A DNA stretch of 64,000 nucleotides, taken from assembly GCA_036273515.1 (NCBI GenBank), contig DASUHM010000008.1:62001-126000 (forward strand), given 5' to 3'. This document shows positions 1-11,943 of the stretch, piece by piece. Both the position numbers and the translations under genes were made by a program. Every line of letters begins with the position of its first letter. Within the stretch, counting starts at the first letter, position 1. This DNA is from Gaiellales bacterium. GTDB lineage: Bacteria; Actinomycetota; Thermoleophilia; Gaiellales; JAICJC01. Below the pieces are notes generated by a model. That model was given only the letters and a program-made list of their open reading frames with translations, was not told the origin of the DNA and did not search any database.

Positions 1-200
1 GCAGTGCGAAGCGCCGACTTCGGCATCGCGATCTCCGGCCCGTACAGCTGCTCCGGCGTCTTCGTCTGCGCGAGCGCCGAGCCGGGCACGTCTGCGACCT
101 TGGCGCCGTCGCGCGAGCTCACGTACACCACGAGTCCTGCGACGAGCACGATCACGGAGACCGTCGTGAAGACCGCCCGCACGACGGAGCGGTCCCACAT
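1..200 (-). CDS. Membrane-anchored protein of unknown function, N-terminal part
   Basis: The gene runs off the left edge, so only about 66 N-terminal residues are visible. They begin MWDRSVVRAVFTTV and contain one hydrophobic segment (about residues 8-26), followed by a polar stretch rich in Ala, Lys and Pro. This fits a single-pass protein with its bulk outside the membrane. It starts 39 bp after atpG on the same strand, so it is probably co-transcribed with the ATP synthase genes. That is the place where atpD is normally found. I do not recognise a family. Confidence 0.55.
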   Translation of the reverse strand, partial: MWDRSVVRAVFTTVSVIVLVAGLVVYVSSRDGAKVADVPGSALAQTKTPEQLYGPEIAMPKSALRT

Positions 201-239
201 CTGACCTACGCGTTCCACTGGTGAAAGTGTAGCCACCCG

Positions 240-1115
240 TTATTCGAGTGCGTCTGCACCCGCGACCACCTCGAGGATCTCCTGGGTGATCTCGGCCTGG
301 CGGGCGCGGTTCATCTCGAGGGTCAGCGAGTCGATCAGGTTGGAGGCGTTCTCGGAGGCGTTGCCCATCGCCGTCATGCGGGAGCCGTGCTCGGAGGCGG
401 TCGATTCGAGCAGCGCCCGGTAGATGGTCACCTCGACGTACGTCGGCAGCAGCCTGGCCAGGATCTCGGAGCGGTCCGGCTCCTCGAGGTAGGCGCCCTC
501 GATCAGCTCGACCTCCTCCCCGGTCAGCACCTCCTCGGGGACGGGCAGCACCTCGACCGTCTCCAGGCGCTGGGTCAGGGCCGAGACGAAGCGGTTGTAG
601 ACCATCACGACGAGGTCGACCTGGCCCTCGACGTAGAGCTCGGCGACGCGTTCGGCGATCGCGCTCGCGTCCGAGTACTTCGGCCGGTCGGTGATCCCCG
701 TGTACGAGGCCTCGATCTCCTGGCCACGGAAGCGCAGCGAGGAGCCGCCCTTGCGCCCCACAGCCAGCCAGTGCACCTCGCGACCCTGACCGCGCTGCTC
801 GGCGGCGACGGCCAGCGACCGCCGGATCACGTTCGCGTTGAACGCGCCGGCGAGGCCGCGGTCGGCCGTCAGCGCCAGCACCGCCACGCCCTTCACCTCG
901 CGCTTCTCGAGCAGCGGCTGGCCATGGGCCCGCGACGTCACCGCGGCCACCTCGACCGTCAGCTGCTGCAGGCGGTCGGCGTAGGGCCGCAGGCCCTCGA
1001 TGCGGGCCTGGGCGCGCCGCAGCCGGGACGCGGCCACGAGCTCCATCGCCTTGGTGATCTTGCCGGTGTTGCGCACCGACCGGATGCGGCGCGCGATGTC
1101 CTGCTGCGTTGCCAT
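240..1115 (-). CDS. atpG: ATP synthase F1 subunit gamma
   Basis: This is the central rotor stalk of F1Fo ATP synthase, 291 residues, a normal length. The N-terminal helix reads QQDIARRIRSVRNTGKITKAM and the C-terminal helix ends NRARQAEITQEILEVVAGADALE; these form the antiparallel coiled coil that turns inside the alpha/beta ring. The start codon directly abuts the atpA stop, so the two are translationally linked. It is the last recognisable ATP synthase gene before the window edge. Confidence 0.97.
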   Translation of the reverse strand: MATQQDIARRIRSVRNTGKITKAMELVAASRLRRAQARIEGLRPYADRLQQLTVEVAAVTSRAHGQPLLEKREVKGVAVLALTADRGLAGAFNANVIRRSLAVAAEQRGQGREVHWLAVGRKGGSSLRFRGQEIEASYTGITDRPKYSDASAIAERVAELYVEGQVDLVVMVYNRFVSALTQRLETVEVLPVPEEVLTGEEVELIEGAYLEEPDRSEILARLLPTYVEVTIYRALLESTASEHGSRMTAMGNASENASNLIDSLTLEMNRARQAEITQEILEVVAGADALE

Positions 1116-2650
<1,535 letters not shown>

Positions 2651-2654
<4 letters not shown>

Positions 2655-3217
2655 GCTTCACTCCCAATGGGCAATGGTGTACGGATGAGGGCGCGCCGGA
2701 GCTCCTCCAGCCGGCGCCGGACGGATGCGTCCACGAGCACGTTTCGCGCCCGCAGGACGAGCCCGCCGATGAGGTTCGGGTCGACGGTGGCCGTGACCTC
2801 GGCCTGACGGCCGACGGCGTCGGAGATGCGCTTGGCGAGCGCGTCGAGGTCGGCCTTCTCGAGCTCGACCGCGGTCGTGATCTCGACGGCCAGGATCTGC
2901 TCGTCCTCGGCCGCGAGCTCTGCGTAGGCCGTCTGCATGTCGACGAGCAGCTCGAGGCGGCCGTGGTGGGCGAGCACGAGGACGGCGTTCCGGGCCAGCG
3001 GGTTGGCCTGGTCGAGCACGCGGGCGAGGACGCGGGTCTTGGCCTCCCGCGGCAGCGCCGGGTTCACCAGCGCGCGCAGGAGCACCTCGTTCTCGCCGAG
3101 CGTCGAGATGAAGCCCTCGAGGTCGTCGTCGACCTCGCGCACCTTGCCGGCGTCCGCCGCCGCCTGGTAGAGGGCGGCCGCGTAGACGCGTCCGGCGGGA
3201 TCGACCCGATCGGCCAT
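2651..3217 (-). CDS. atpH: ATP synthase F1 subunit delta
   Basis: Peripheral-stalk subunit of 188 residues that joins the b subunits to the top of F1. The family pattern is clear: a helical N-terminal half ([18 protein letters not shown]) and a C-terminal [20 protein letters not shown] block. It is a separate gene, not fused to atpF as in mycobacteria. It lies 52 bp after atpF, with a purine-rich GGATGGAG ahead of the start, and overlaps atpA by 4 bp. Confidence 0.95.
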
Positions 3218-3269
3218 TAATGCTCCATCCCGGGGGTCGCTTGGTGAACGAGCGCGCGAAAATCGAGCA

Positions 3270-3812
3270 CTAGGCCTTCTCCTCCTCGGTGGCGGTCGGG
3301 ACGAGGTTGGAGAGGTCGACGTCGGCCAGCGCCTCGTCGATCAGGCGCCGCTGCTCGGCCTCGTCGAGGCGGGCGCGGACGACCTTCTCGGTGGCGGCGA
3401 CGGCCAGGTCGGCCACCTGCTGCTTGATCGCGTTCAGCGCCTGGCGCGTCTCGGCCTGGATCTCCTCCTGCGTCTGGCGCATGAGGCGGGCCTTCTCGGC
3501 CTCGAGCTCGGCGACCGCCGCGGTCCGGCGCTCGTCGCCCACCCGGCGGGCATCCTCGACGATCTTCGTGGCCTCCTTGCGCGCCTCGGCCAGCTGCTGG
3601 CGGTACTCGGCCAGCGCCTGCTGCGCCTCGGTGCGGGCGGTCTCGGCGGCGTCCAGGTCGGCCGAGATCGCCTTGCGGCGGTCGTCGATCATCTCCTGGA
3701 GCGGGCCGAAGGCCTTCCACTTGAGGAGGGCGAGGACGGCCACGAACGTGACCAGCGTCCAGATCATCAGCCCCGTCGTCGGGGTGATGAGCGTCGAGTC
3801 GTAGAGGATCAT
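3270..3812 (-). CDS. atpF: ATP synthase Fo subunit b
   Basis: Peripheral-stalk subunit, 180 residues. A single membrane helix (about residues 12-31, TGLMIWTLVTFVAVLALLKW) is followed by a long charged amphipathic helix rich in Glu, Ala, Arg and Lys that forms the right-handed coiled-coil dimer reaching up to F1. Only one b-type gene is present, so the enzyme probably has a b homodimer. It lies between atpE and atpH, in the normal order. Confidence 0.95.
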   Translation of the reverse strand: MILYDSTLITPTTGLMIWTLVTFVAVLALLKWKAFGPLQEMIDDRRKAISADLDAAETARTEAQQALAEYRQQLAEARKEATKIVEDARRVGDERRTAAVAELEAEKARLMRQTQEEIQAETRQALNAIKQQVADLAVAATEKVVRARLDEAEQRRLIDEALADVDLSNLVPTATEEEKA

Positions 3813-3828
3813 GCGGTGCTCCCCGCGA

Positions 3829-4083
<255 letters not shown>

Positions 4084-4941
4084 CTAGTGGTCGGGGTGGA
4101 TGGCTCCACCGATGTAGATGGCGGACAGGGTGGCGAAGATGAAGGCCTGAAGGCCGGCGATCAGCGTGGCCTCGAGCGTGTAGAGCGCGATGCCCATGGG
4201 GATCCCGACCACGAGCACGAAGTAGGTGCCGAGCAGCGACGCCAGCCCCAGGAACACGGCGATCACGAGGTGGCCGGCGAGCATGTTGAAGAAGAGCCGG
4301 AAGCTGAGCGAGACGATGCGCACGAGCTGGGAGAGCACTTCGATCACGGCGATCAGCCCGAGCAGGATCAGCACGGCCGGCGACTTCAGGCCCCACGGCT
4401 TCGGCGACGGCAGCCCCGACGGCATCCAGCTCTTGAAGTACTTGACCGGGCCGTTGTAGCGGATGCCCTCGATGTGGGTGGCGAAGAAGGTGACCAGCGT
4501 CAGCGCCAGCGTGACCGACAGGTTCGCGGTTGCCGCGTAGATCTGGAACTCCGGGATGCTGAAGCCGAAGAGGTCGAAGTGGCGCTCGCCGAACGGGAGC
4601 GGAATGAACCCGATCAGGTTCATCATCCAGATGAACACGAAGAGCGTCGCCACGTACGGGAACCAGATGCGCATGCCCTCCTCGGGCAGGCCGGCCCTCG
4701 CGACCTGGCTCTGACACAGGTCGTAGATGACCTCGGCGCTGGTCTGCTTGCCGTCGGGCCGGAGCTTCAGCCCCTTGCGGAACACGATCAGCGTCAGGAT
4801 CGTCGTCACCGCGGCGGCCATCCACATGTAGACGACGGCCTTGTTGATGTCGAGCCCGAGCGGCAGCTTCACGTACGGGTTGTGGACGAAGTCCGTGAAC
4901 TCCGAGACCGGGTTGAAGTCGACCTTGAGGACGGGCAGCAT
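4084..4941 (-). CDS. atpB: ATP synthase Fo subunit a
   Basis: Stator channel subunit of 285 residues with five to six membrane helices. The essential arginine sits in SLSFRLFFNMLAGH, matching the family block around E. coli Arg210. The N-terminal segment faces the outside, and the C-terminal helix ends IYIGGAIHPDH. It directly follows the atpI-like gene with no intergenic space (4941/4942) and precedes atpE by 9 bp. Confidence 0.96.
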   Translation of the reverse strand: MLPVLKVDFNPVSEFTDFVHNPYVKLPLGLDINKAVVYMWMAAAVTTILTLIVFRKGLKLRPDGKQTSAEVIYDLCQSQVARAGLPEEGMRIWFPYVATLFVFIWMMNLIGFIPLPFGERHFDLFGFSIPEFQIYAATANLSVTLALTLVTFFATHIEGIRYNGPVKYFKSWMPSGLPSPKPWGLKSPAVLILLGLIAVIEVLSQLVRIVSLSFRLFFNMLAGHLVIAVFLGLASLLGTYFVLVVGIPMGIALYTLEATLIAGLQAFIFATLSAIYIGGAIHPDH

Positions 4942-5334
4942 CTAGACCGCTCCCCCCAGGCCGCGGCCGATGTTCCGGTGCGTTACGACGCGGGTGACGA
5001 TGTCAACCGTGAGGAGCAGCAGGAACAGGAGCACGGACGAGATCATGAGCGTGCCCGAATGGCGCGTGATCAGGAAGAGGACGAGCATCCCGATCCACGG
5101 CCGCAGGAGCATGCTGGCGCCGAGCGTGCCGACGCCGCGGAGCGGCCCCATCTGCACGGCCTTGCGCTCGATCGTCGCCTGCGCATAGCGGTTCACTGCC
5201 CAGAGCACGACCGCCCAGAACCAGCCCTCGAGCGGCAGCCCGGTCGCGACGAAGACCGGCAGCGCCGCGATCGCCAGGATGGCGTCGATGTTGTGGGCGC
5301 AGAGTTGGCCGGGGCTGGTCGTTCGGGCAGTCAC
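4942..5334 (-). CDS. AtpI-like ATP synthase accessory membrane protein
   Basis: A 130-residue hydrophobic protein with about four membrane segments, placed immediately before atpB as atpI usually is. AtpI/UncI proteins are thought to help c-ring assembly or Mg2+ handling; this is inferred from position and topology because the sequence is divergent. I chose the GTG at 5334 because it overlaps the stop of the preceding gene in a GTGA junction (5331-5334). A longer in-frame reading upstream is low-complexity Arg/Gly and overlaps atpZ. Confidence 0.7.
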   Translation of the reverse strand: MTARTTSPGQLCAHNIDAILAIAALPVFVATGLPLEGWFWAVVLWAVNRYAQATIERKAVQMGPLRGVGTLGASMLLRPWIGMLVLFLITRHSGTLMISSVLLFLLLLTVDIVTRVVTHRNIGRGLGGAV

Positions 5335-5492
5335 AGGTCTCGATAGGTGCGGTAGACGATGTAGAAGCTCGCGGGGATTCCGATCACCGCTCCGACGGCC
5401 GCGCCGACGGCCGCGCTGCCCGCCGCCCACCCGATCCCGAGACCGATTCCCACACACAAGAGAAGCACGGCCAGAAGGGTGAATCCGGCCAT
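5331..5492 (-). CDS. AtpZ-like small membrane protein, first gene of the ATP synthase operon
   Basis: A 53-residue protein (MAGFTLLAVLLLCVG...) made of two hydrophobic, glycine-rich segments, ending YIVYRTYRDL. Size, topology and position ahead of atpI fit the AtpZ family, which in other bacteria acts with AtpI on Mg2+ or Ca2+ uptake. The ATG at 5492 is the only convincing start; the region before it has no coding character. It sits about 67 nt downstream of the inferred operon transcription start. Confidence 0.6.
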   Translation of the reverse strand: MAGFTLLAVLLLCVGIGLGIGWAAGSAAVGAAVGAVIGIPASFYIVYRTYRDL

Positions 5493-5565
5493 GGCACCGG
5501 ATGGTGCAGGTCGTCCTGCCGTGGAAATCCTGTCGTCGGAGCGGACGGTGAAGAAGGCGCGCGTA

Positions 5566-5594
5566 AGTATGCCAGACGTTCGACTTCGTGACAA
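5566..5594 (-). promoter_or_regulatory. Promoter of the ATP synthase operon
   Basis: Read on the minus strand: -35 TTGTCA (5594-5589), a 17-bp spacer, and -10 CATACT (5571-5566) preceded by TGG, an extended -10. This is the only intergenic gap over 100 bp upstream of the operon. The same -10 class (CATAGT) appears in two other promoters in this window. Predicted start near 5559. Confidence 0.6.
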
Positions 5595-5656
5595 CAAGAG
5601 TTCTTCCACGACACCCGGAGAATAGCCTATTCTGGCGGTATTCTCGGACGGATTGG

Positions 5657-6784
5657 TCAGGCGGCCGGCCGACTTTGTGTCACTTCGGCGGGCTCCCTCC
5701 GGGCGGCCCGAAGCGCGCGCAGGCGGCGCAGCTTCAGGATCTCGAGGGTGTACACGACGTACACCGACGAGGCCAGGGCGATGAGGCCCAGCGCGCCCAG
5801 GATCACGACCGACACCCAGCTCCAGCCGTGCCGGTGCGACGGCACGAAGCGGATGGCGAGGGCGAATACCGAGAGCACCGTGCACCAGGCGTACAGGGTG
5901 AGCGCCGTACGCCGCTGCGAGAAGCCGATGTTCGAGAAGCGGTGGTGGAAGTGCCACCGGTCGGCCTGGTAGATCGGCTGGCGGTACTTCAGCCGCTTCA
6001 GGATCACGAACGAGGTGTCCAGGATCGGCAGGGCGAGGATCACGAGCGGGAAGACGAGGGAGACCGCCGCGGCCGTCTTCAGCACGCCCTCGATGGCGAT
6101 CGTCGCCAGCAGGTAGCCCATCATCAGGGAGCCGGAGTCGCCCATGATGATCGTGGCGGGGTGAAAGTTGTAGCGCAGGAAGCCGAGCGCGGCCCCGGCC
6201 AGGATGGCCGAAACCGCGGCGGCGTCGAGGCGGCCGAGCGACGCCGAGAGGATGGCGAACGTGAGCGCGGCGATCCCGCAGAAGCCGGCTGCGAGCCCGT
6301 CCAGGCCGTCGATGAAGTTGACGATGTTCGCGATCGCGACGATCCAGATGATCGTGAGCGGGTAGCGCAGCCAGTCGAGGTCGAAGACGCCGACGACCGG
6401 CAGGGTGACGTGGTCGATGGCGATCCCGAGGTGCACCGTGAGTGCGGCGATCAGCACCTGCCCGGCGAGCTTCACCATCGGGTTCAGAGGGCGGATGTCG
6501 TCGACGGCGCCGAGCATCGTCATGAGCGCGGCGCCGAGCATCACCCCCCAGAACCCGTGCTGGTTCCCGAGCGCCGCCGCGGGGATGACGATCGCCGTGA
6601 AGATGGCGATCCCTCCCAGCCGCGGCATCGGCTCGCGGTGCAGCCGGCGCTCGTCGGTCGGGTGGTCGAGCAGCCCGGCCCGCCACGCCGCCAGCGACAC
6701 CGCCGGCGTCAGCAGCAGCACGAGCATGAAGGCCACCACGAACCCGACGGAAGCGGCCTGGTAATCGAGGATCGATCCAGTCAT
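5657..6784 (-). CDS. Undecaprenyl-phosphate sugar-1-phosphate transferase (WecA/TagO type)
   Basis: Integral membrane enzyme of 375 residues that transfers an N-acetylhexosamine-1-phosphate to undecaprenyl phosphate, the first step of a cell-wall glycopolymer. Family motifs are all present: LGAVDDIRPL with the metal-binding Asp pair, NFIDGLDGLAAG, MGDSGSLMMGY and the HFHHRF cytoplasmic loop. About eleven membrane segments are visible. The ATG at 6784 (MTGSILDYQ) is preferred because upstream residues are not family-like. The gene lies just before the atp cluster, as in many actinobacteria. Sugar specificity cannot be told. Confidence 0.88.
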   Translation of the reverse strand: MTGSILDYQAASVGFVVAFMLVLLLTPAVSLAAWRAGLLDHPTDERRLHREPMPRLGGIAIFTAIVIPAAALGNQHGFWGVMLGAALMTMLGAVDDIRPLNPMVKLAGQVLIAALTVHLGIAIDHVTLPVVGVFDLDWLRYPLTIIWIVAIANIVNFIDGLDGLAAGFCGIAALTFAILSASLGRLDAAAVSAILAGAALGFLRYNFHPATIIMGDSGSLMMGYLLATIAIEGVLKTAAAVSLVFPLVILALPILDTSFVILKRLKYRQPIYQADRWHFHHRFSNIGFSQRRTALTLYAWCTVLSVFALAIRFVPSHRHGWSWVSVVILGALGLIALASSVYVVYTLEILKLRRLRALRAARREPAEVTQSRPAA

Positions 6785-6843
6785 GTGCGCGAGCCTGCGC
6801 GGAAAGGGTAACCCTTCGCCCCGCCGCAGGATCCCCCTCCAAT

Positions 6844-6900
6844 CGGGGTCAGACCCCGAACGTCGGGCGATGCAAAGTCGGCACACATTTGTGACACCGT
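6844..6900 (+). repeat. REP-like repeat, type A, left end of RAYT element
   Basis: CGGGGTCAGACCCCGAACG at 6844-6862, followed by a second imperfect hairpin around CACACATTTGTG (6882-6893). It is intergenic, between wecA and the transposase gene. It shares the core plus GAACG with the copies ending at 7489, 16047 and starting at 54244. Confidence 0.75.
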
Positions 6901-7489
6901 CCCCGTAGAGCCGCGCACGGTGGCGGCCGTAGCCTGGGCGGGATGGCTCGACCACTCCGCGTTCAGGCCGCCGGCGCCCACTACCACGTCGGCGCCCGTG
7001 GGATCGACAAGGGCCCGGTCTTCCTGAGCGACGAGGATCGCGAGCGGTTTCTCGTCATGCTCGGCGACGTGGTCGAGCGGTACGGCTGGCGTTGCCATGC
7101 CTACTGCCTCATGCCGAACCACTACCACCTAGCGCTCACCACGCCCGAGCCGAACCTCGGGATCGGGATGGGCCGGCTGAACCAGGTCTACGCGCAGTGG
7201 TTCAACCACCGACACGATCGCGTCGGCCACCTCTTCGAGCAGCGCTACTGGTCGCGGTTGTTCGAGACCGAGGCGCGGTTCTTCGCGGTAGCTCGGTACA
7301 TCGTGGAGAACCCCGTGCGAGCCGGCTTGGCCGAAACGCCGAACGACTACCCGTGGTCAAGCGCCCGCGCGATGAACGGCGTGACTGCTCCACCGCGCTT
7401 CCTCGATCTCACCTGGGTACGCCAGCTCGCCGCGGACTGTCACGAAAGTGTGACAACTTCCGCACCGCCACCGTTCGGGGTCTGACCCC
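6845..7489 (+). mobile_element. RAYT element bounded by inverted REP-like repeats
   Basis: The transposase gene is framed by an inverted pair of the same repeat: GGGGTCAGACCCC at 6845-6857 and its complement at 7477-7489. Similarity continues inward for roughly 50 bp, through GAACG and then a second short hairpin (TGTCAC...GTGACA on the right, CACACATTTGTG on the left). The ends are therefore imperfect inverted repeats, each with two palindromes. The unit lies on the plus strand inside a conserved minus-strand gene block (upp/wecA), consistent with insertion. Confidence 0.7.
6943..7485 (+). CDS. REP-associated tyrosine transposase (RAYT, Y1_Tnp family)
   Basis: A 180-residue single-strand DNA transposase/nuclease related to IS200/IS605 TnpA. 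The HUH metal-binding motif is MPNHYHLAL (His60 and His62), the N-terminal strand is GAHYHVGARG, and the likely nucleophile is Tyr83 in LNQVYAQWFN. The FEQRYW and YIVENPVRAGL blocks are typical of RAYTs. Its TGA stop lies inside the right-hand palindrome, so the last residues (APPPFGV) are encoded by the repeat. It converges on upp, whose stop is 7 bp away. A TAGCCT box 7 nt before the ATG suggests a leaderless or near-leaderless start. Confidence 0.92.
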   Translation: MARPLRVQAAGAHYHVGARGIDKGPVFLSDEDRERFLVMLGDVVERYGWRCHAYCLMPNHYHLALTTPEPNLGIGMGRLNQVYAQWFNHRHDRVGHLFEQRYWSRLFETEARFFAVARYIVENPVRAGLAETPNDYPWSSARAMNGVTAPPRFLDLTWVRQLAADCHESVTTSAPPPFGV

Positions 7490-7490
7490 G
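7439..7490 (-). repeat. REP-like repeat, type A, right end of RAYT element
   Basis: This is the inverted partner of the copy at 6844. The perfect 13-bp palindrome is at 7477-7489 and the inner hairpin TGTCAC/GTGACA at about 7439-7456. It overlaps the last 15 codons and the stop of the transposase, and ends 2 bp before the upp stop codon. Confidence 0.75.
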
Positions 7491-7491
7491 C

Positions 7492-8136
7492 TTATCTGGT
7501 GCCGAAGAGGCGGTCGCCAGCGTCGCCCAGGCCGGGCAGGATGTAGCCGACGTCGTTCAGCTCGCGGTCGACGCAGGCCGCGTAGACCGTGACGTCAGGG
7601 TGGTCGGCGGCCACGCGCTCGATGCCGGCCGGGGCGGCCACCACGCACAGCAGGCTGATCCGCACCGCGCCGCGCTGCTTGCAGAGCTCGAGCGCGGCCG
7701 AGGACGAGCCGCCCGTCGCGAGCATCGGGTCGAGCACCAGCACGTCCCGCTCCGCCAGGTCGCTCGGCAGCTTGCAGTAGTACTCGACCGGCTGCAGCGT
7801 CTCCTCGTTGCGGTAGACGCCGACGAAGCCGACCCGGGCCACCGGGATCAGGTCGAGCACGGCATCGAGCATCCCGAGCCCCGCCCGCAGCACCGCCACG
7901 ACGCCGAGCTTCTTGCCCGACACGCGCCGCGCCGGCGTCTCCTCGAGCGGCGTCTGCACCTGAAACTCCTCGAGCTCGAGATCGCCGGTCGCCTCGTAGC
8001 AGAGGAACGCCGCCAGCTCGCCCATCAGGTGGCGGAAGTCCTTCGTGTTCGTCTCGACGTCGCGCAGCAGCGCCAGCTTGTGCTGGACGAGCGGGTGGTC
8101 GAGGACGACCAGCTGGTCAGTAGGACGAGTGGCCAT
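7492..8136 (-). CDS. upp: Uracil phosphoribosyltransferase
   Basis: Pyrimidine salvage: uracil + PRPP gives UMP. The 214-residue length is normal. The PRPP-binding block [14 protein letters not shown] is present, as are [12 protein letters not shown] and the C-terminal uracil-contact segment [18 protein letters not shown]. It overlaps the end of glyA by 20 bp, so the two are one transcription unit. The stop lies 2 bp from a REP-like palindrome that could act as a 3' stem for this transcript. Confidence 0.96.
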   Translation of the reverse strand: MATRPTDQLVVLDHPLVQHKLALLRDVETNTKDFRHLMGELAAFLCYEATGDLELEEFQVQTPLEETPARRVSGKKLGVVAVLRAGLGMLDAVLDLIPVARVGFVGVYRNEETLQPVEYYCKLPSDLAERDVLVLDPMLATGGSSSAALELCKQRGAVRISLLCVVAAPAGIERVAADHPDVTVYAACVDRELNDVGYILPGLGDAGDRLFGTR

Positions 8137-9406
8137 GCGGGAATCCCGAGTAGAGCGGCCTTCCGGCCAGGAGCTCGCCCGTCCGCCGGCGCAGCGCGGC
8201 GAGATCGGCGGCGGAGTCGAGCGCTTCGAGGATGATCGCCCCCACCTCGCGCATGTCGTCCTCGGTGAAGCCGCGCATCGTGGCGGCGGGCGTACCGATG
8301 CGCACGCCGGAGGCGATCGTCGGCGGGCGCTCGTCGAAGGGGACGGTGTTGCGGTTCACGGTGATCGCGACCTCGTGCAGGCGCTCCTCGGCGTCGCGGC
8401 CGGTCCACTGCGTCGGCCGCAGGTCCATCTGCAGCAGATGGTTGTCCGTGCCGTCGGTCAGGAGCTTCTGGCCACCGTCCATGAGCGTCGCGGCGAGCGC
8501 CTTCGCGTTCGCGACGATGCGGCTCTGGTACTCGCGGAAGGCCTCGGTGTCGGCCAGCTTGAAGCACACGGCCTTGGCGGCCACGATGTGGCAGAGCGGC
8601 CCGCCCTGGAGCCCCGGGAACACCGCCTTGTCGACCGCGGCGGCGTGCTCCTCGCGGGAGAGGACGAGTCCCGCGCGCGGCCCCGCCAGCGTCTTGTGCG
8701 TCGTCGAGGTGACGACGTCGGCGTGCTCCACCGGGTTGGGATGCAGCCCTGCTGCGACGAGCCCCGAGAAGTGGGCCATGTCGACCATCAGCCGCGCCCC
8801 GACCTCGTCGGCGATCTCCCGGAACCGGGCCGCGTCGATCACCCGCGGGTAGGCCGACGCGCCGGCGACGATCAGCCGCGGCCGGTGCTGGTGGGCCAGC
8901 CGCTCGACCTCTTCGAAGTCGATCGTCGAGTCCTCGCGGCGCACACCGTAGGAGTGGACGTCGTACAGGCGGCCGGAGAAGTTCACCTTGAGGCCGTGGG
9001 TGAGGTGGCCGCCGTGGTCAAGCCGCAGCCCCAGGATGGGATCGCCCGGCTCGAGCATGGCGAAGTAGGCGGCCAGGTTGGCCGGCCCGCCGGCGTGCGG
9101 CTGCACATTCGCGTGGTCGGCGCCGAACAGCGCCTTGGCCCGGTCGATCGCCAGCTGCTCGATCTCGTCGACCCACTCGCAGCCGCCGTAGTAGCGCTTG
9201 CCCGGGTAGCCCTCGGCGTACTTGTTCGTGAGCACCGAGCCGGCTGCCTCGAGCACCGCCGGCCAGGTGAAGTTCTCGGACGCGATCAGCTCGAGCTGGT
9301 CGCGCTGGCGGCCGAGCTCGCGGTCGATCAGACCGGCGACGTCGGGGTCGAGGTCGTCCAGGCCCGCGGCCCGGAGATGCTCGAAGGTCTGTTCGGCCGT
9401 GGCCAC
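8117..9406 (-). CDS. glyA: Serine hydroxymethyltransferase
   Basis: PLP enzyme that moves a one-carbon unit between serine and tetrahydrofolate. The protein has 429 residues. The PLP lysine is K238 in [10 protein letters not shown], the N-terminal LIASENFT block is intact, and the family segment [15 protein letters not shown] is present. I chose GTG at 9406 because a strong AGGAGG lies just upstream and the homology begins there. One variation: the usual VQPHSGAQAN reads [10 protein letters not shown]. It sits 31 bp after tsaC and overlaps upp. Confidence 0.95.
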   Translation of the reverse strand: MATAEQTFEHLRAAGLDDLDPDVAGLIDRELGRQRDQLELIASENFTWPAVLEAAGSVLTNKYAEGYPGKRYYGGCEWVDEIEQLAIDRAKALFGADHANVQPHAGGPANLAAYFAMLEPGDPILGLRLDHGGHLTHGLKVNFSGRLYDVHSYGVRREDSTIDFEEVERLAHQHRPRLIVAGASAYPRVIDAARFREIADEVGARLMVDMAHFSGLVAAGLHPNPVEHADVVTSTTHKTLAGPRAGLVLSREEHAAAVDKAVFPGLQGGPLCHIVAAKAVCFKLADTEAFREYQSRIVANAKALAATLMDGGQKLLTDGTDNHLLQMDLRPTQWTGRDAEERLHEVAITVNRNTVPFDERPPTIASGVRIGTPAATMRGFTEDDMREVGAIILEALDSAADLAALRRRTGELLAGRPLYSGFPHGHSSY

Positions 9407-9437
9407 TGGGCGCCTCCTCGGATCGACTCCGCCGACT

Positions 9438-10016
9438 CTATCGAAGGAGCGTTGCCAAGGCGTCGGCGTCCGGCCCGGCCCGCAGCACCGCCGGCTCGGC
9501 ACCCGTGATGTCGATCACGCTCGAGGGCATACCGGCCAGCTCGCCGCCGTCGATCACGACCGCGCACAGCCGCCGCAGCTCGTCCGGCACGTCGGCGAGC
9601 CGGGCGGGCGGCTCGTCGCCGCGCAGGTTCGCGCTCGTGAGGGCCATGCCCCCGACGGCGTCGGCCAGCCGCGCGACGTCCGGGCGAAGGACGGGCACGC
9701 GCACGCCGACCCGCTCGGGCGTCGCGCCGCACAGGTGGGCGAACCGCCGCGCCGGGTTGGGGACGACCAGCGTCACGGCCCCCGGCAGGACACGTGCGCA
9801 CCGCTCGGCCGTTTGCGCGTCCAGCTCCGGGAGTGCGGCCAGTAGCCCGCCGGCCGAGCCCAGCACCACCGCCGTAGCCTGGTCGGCCGGCCGCGACTTG
9901 CAGGCGTAGAGGCGCGCGCACGCCTCGCGGTCATCGGCGGCGCAGCCGATCCCGTAGACGGTGTCGGTCGGCAGGATCGCGAGGGCGCCGCCGCGCAGCG
10001 CCCGCTCGTCGCTCAC
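9438..10016 (-). CDS. tsaC: L-threonylcarbamoyladenylate synthase
   Basis: Makes threonylcarbamoyl-AMP, the precursor for the t6A modification at position 37 of ANN-decoding tRNAs. The 192-residue protein has the YrdC/Sua5 fold signatures [10 protein letters not shown], the KSRP segment and ALTSANLRG. It lacks the extra C-terminal Sua5 domain, so it is the short TsaC form. The GTG start at 10016 overlaps the prmC stop (GTGA, 10013-10016), a normal coupling in this block. Confidence 0.93.
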   Translation of the reverse strand: MSDERALRGGALAILPTDTVYGIGCAADDREACARLYACKSRPADQATAVVLGSAGGLLAALPELDAQTAERCARVLPGAVTLVVPNPARRFAHLCGATPERVGVRVPVLRPDVARLADAVGGMALTSANLRGDEPPARLADVPDELRRLCAVVIDGGELAGMPSSVIDITGAEPAVLRAGPDADALATLLR

Positions 10017-10848
10017 GCCCACCGCCCGGCCACCACCCGGTCGACGCCGGCGAGGTCGGGCTCGGCCGACGTCGCCCCCGCGCCGGCGGCGGCCATCAGC
10101 CCGCGCACCGCCTCGGCCTGGCCCGCCCCGCACTCGACCACCAGGCTGCCGCCCGGCTCGAGCACGGCCGGGGCGGCCCCCACCAGCCGCTCCAGCACCT
10201 CGGTCCCGGCCGGGCCCGCCACCGTGGCCAGGCGCGGCTCGTACTCGGTCACCTCCGGCTCGAGCGCGGCCATCTCGGCCTCGCCGATGTAGGGCGGGTT
10301 CGACGCGACCACCGCGAAGCGCCCCTCGACGCCCGCCAGCAGGTCGGTCTCGACCAGCTCGACCTCGAGCCCGAGCGCCGCCGCGTTGGCGTGGGCGACC
10401 GCGAGGGCATCGGCCGAGACATCGGTGGCGGTGACCGACGCGTCCGGCCGCGCCGCCTTGACCGCCAGGGCGATCGCGCCCGAGCCCGTCCCCACGTCGG
10501 CGAACCGCGGCGCCTGCACCCCTTCGAGCAGCGCCAGGCAGCGCTCGACCAGCACCTCGGTCTCCGGCCGGGGCACGAGCACGCGTCCGTCCACCGCCAG
10601 GTCGAGCCCGTGGAACCCCCACCGGCCCAGGATGTAGGCGACCGGCTCACGGCGGCCGCGCCGCTCGAGCAGCGCCCGGCAGGCGGCCAGCTCCGGCTCG
10701 TCGAGCGGCCGGTCGAAGTTCGTGTAGAGCTCGATCCGCGGGAGCCCGAGCGCGTGCCCGATCAGCAGCTCGGCGTCGAGCCGCGGCGTCGGGCTCCCGT
10801 GCTCGGAGAGGTACCCGGCCGAGAGCCGCAGCACCTCGCCGAGCTGCC

Positions 10849-10852
<4 letters not shown>
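10013..10852 (-). CDS. prmC: Peptide chain release factor N5-glutamine methyltransferase
   Basis: Methylates the Gln of the GGQ motif in release factors. The 279-residue protein has an N-terminal helical domain that grips the release factor, then an SAM-binding domain with DVGTGSGAIAL (about residues 119-129) and the catalytic NPPY at 185-188. The GTG start overlaps the prfA stop (GTGA, 10849-10852), so the enzyme is made next to its substrate RF1. Confidence 0.95.
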
Positions 10853-11919
<1,067 letters not shown>

Positions 11920-11943
11920 GGCCGGTGAAGGATAGTGACGCCG

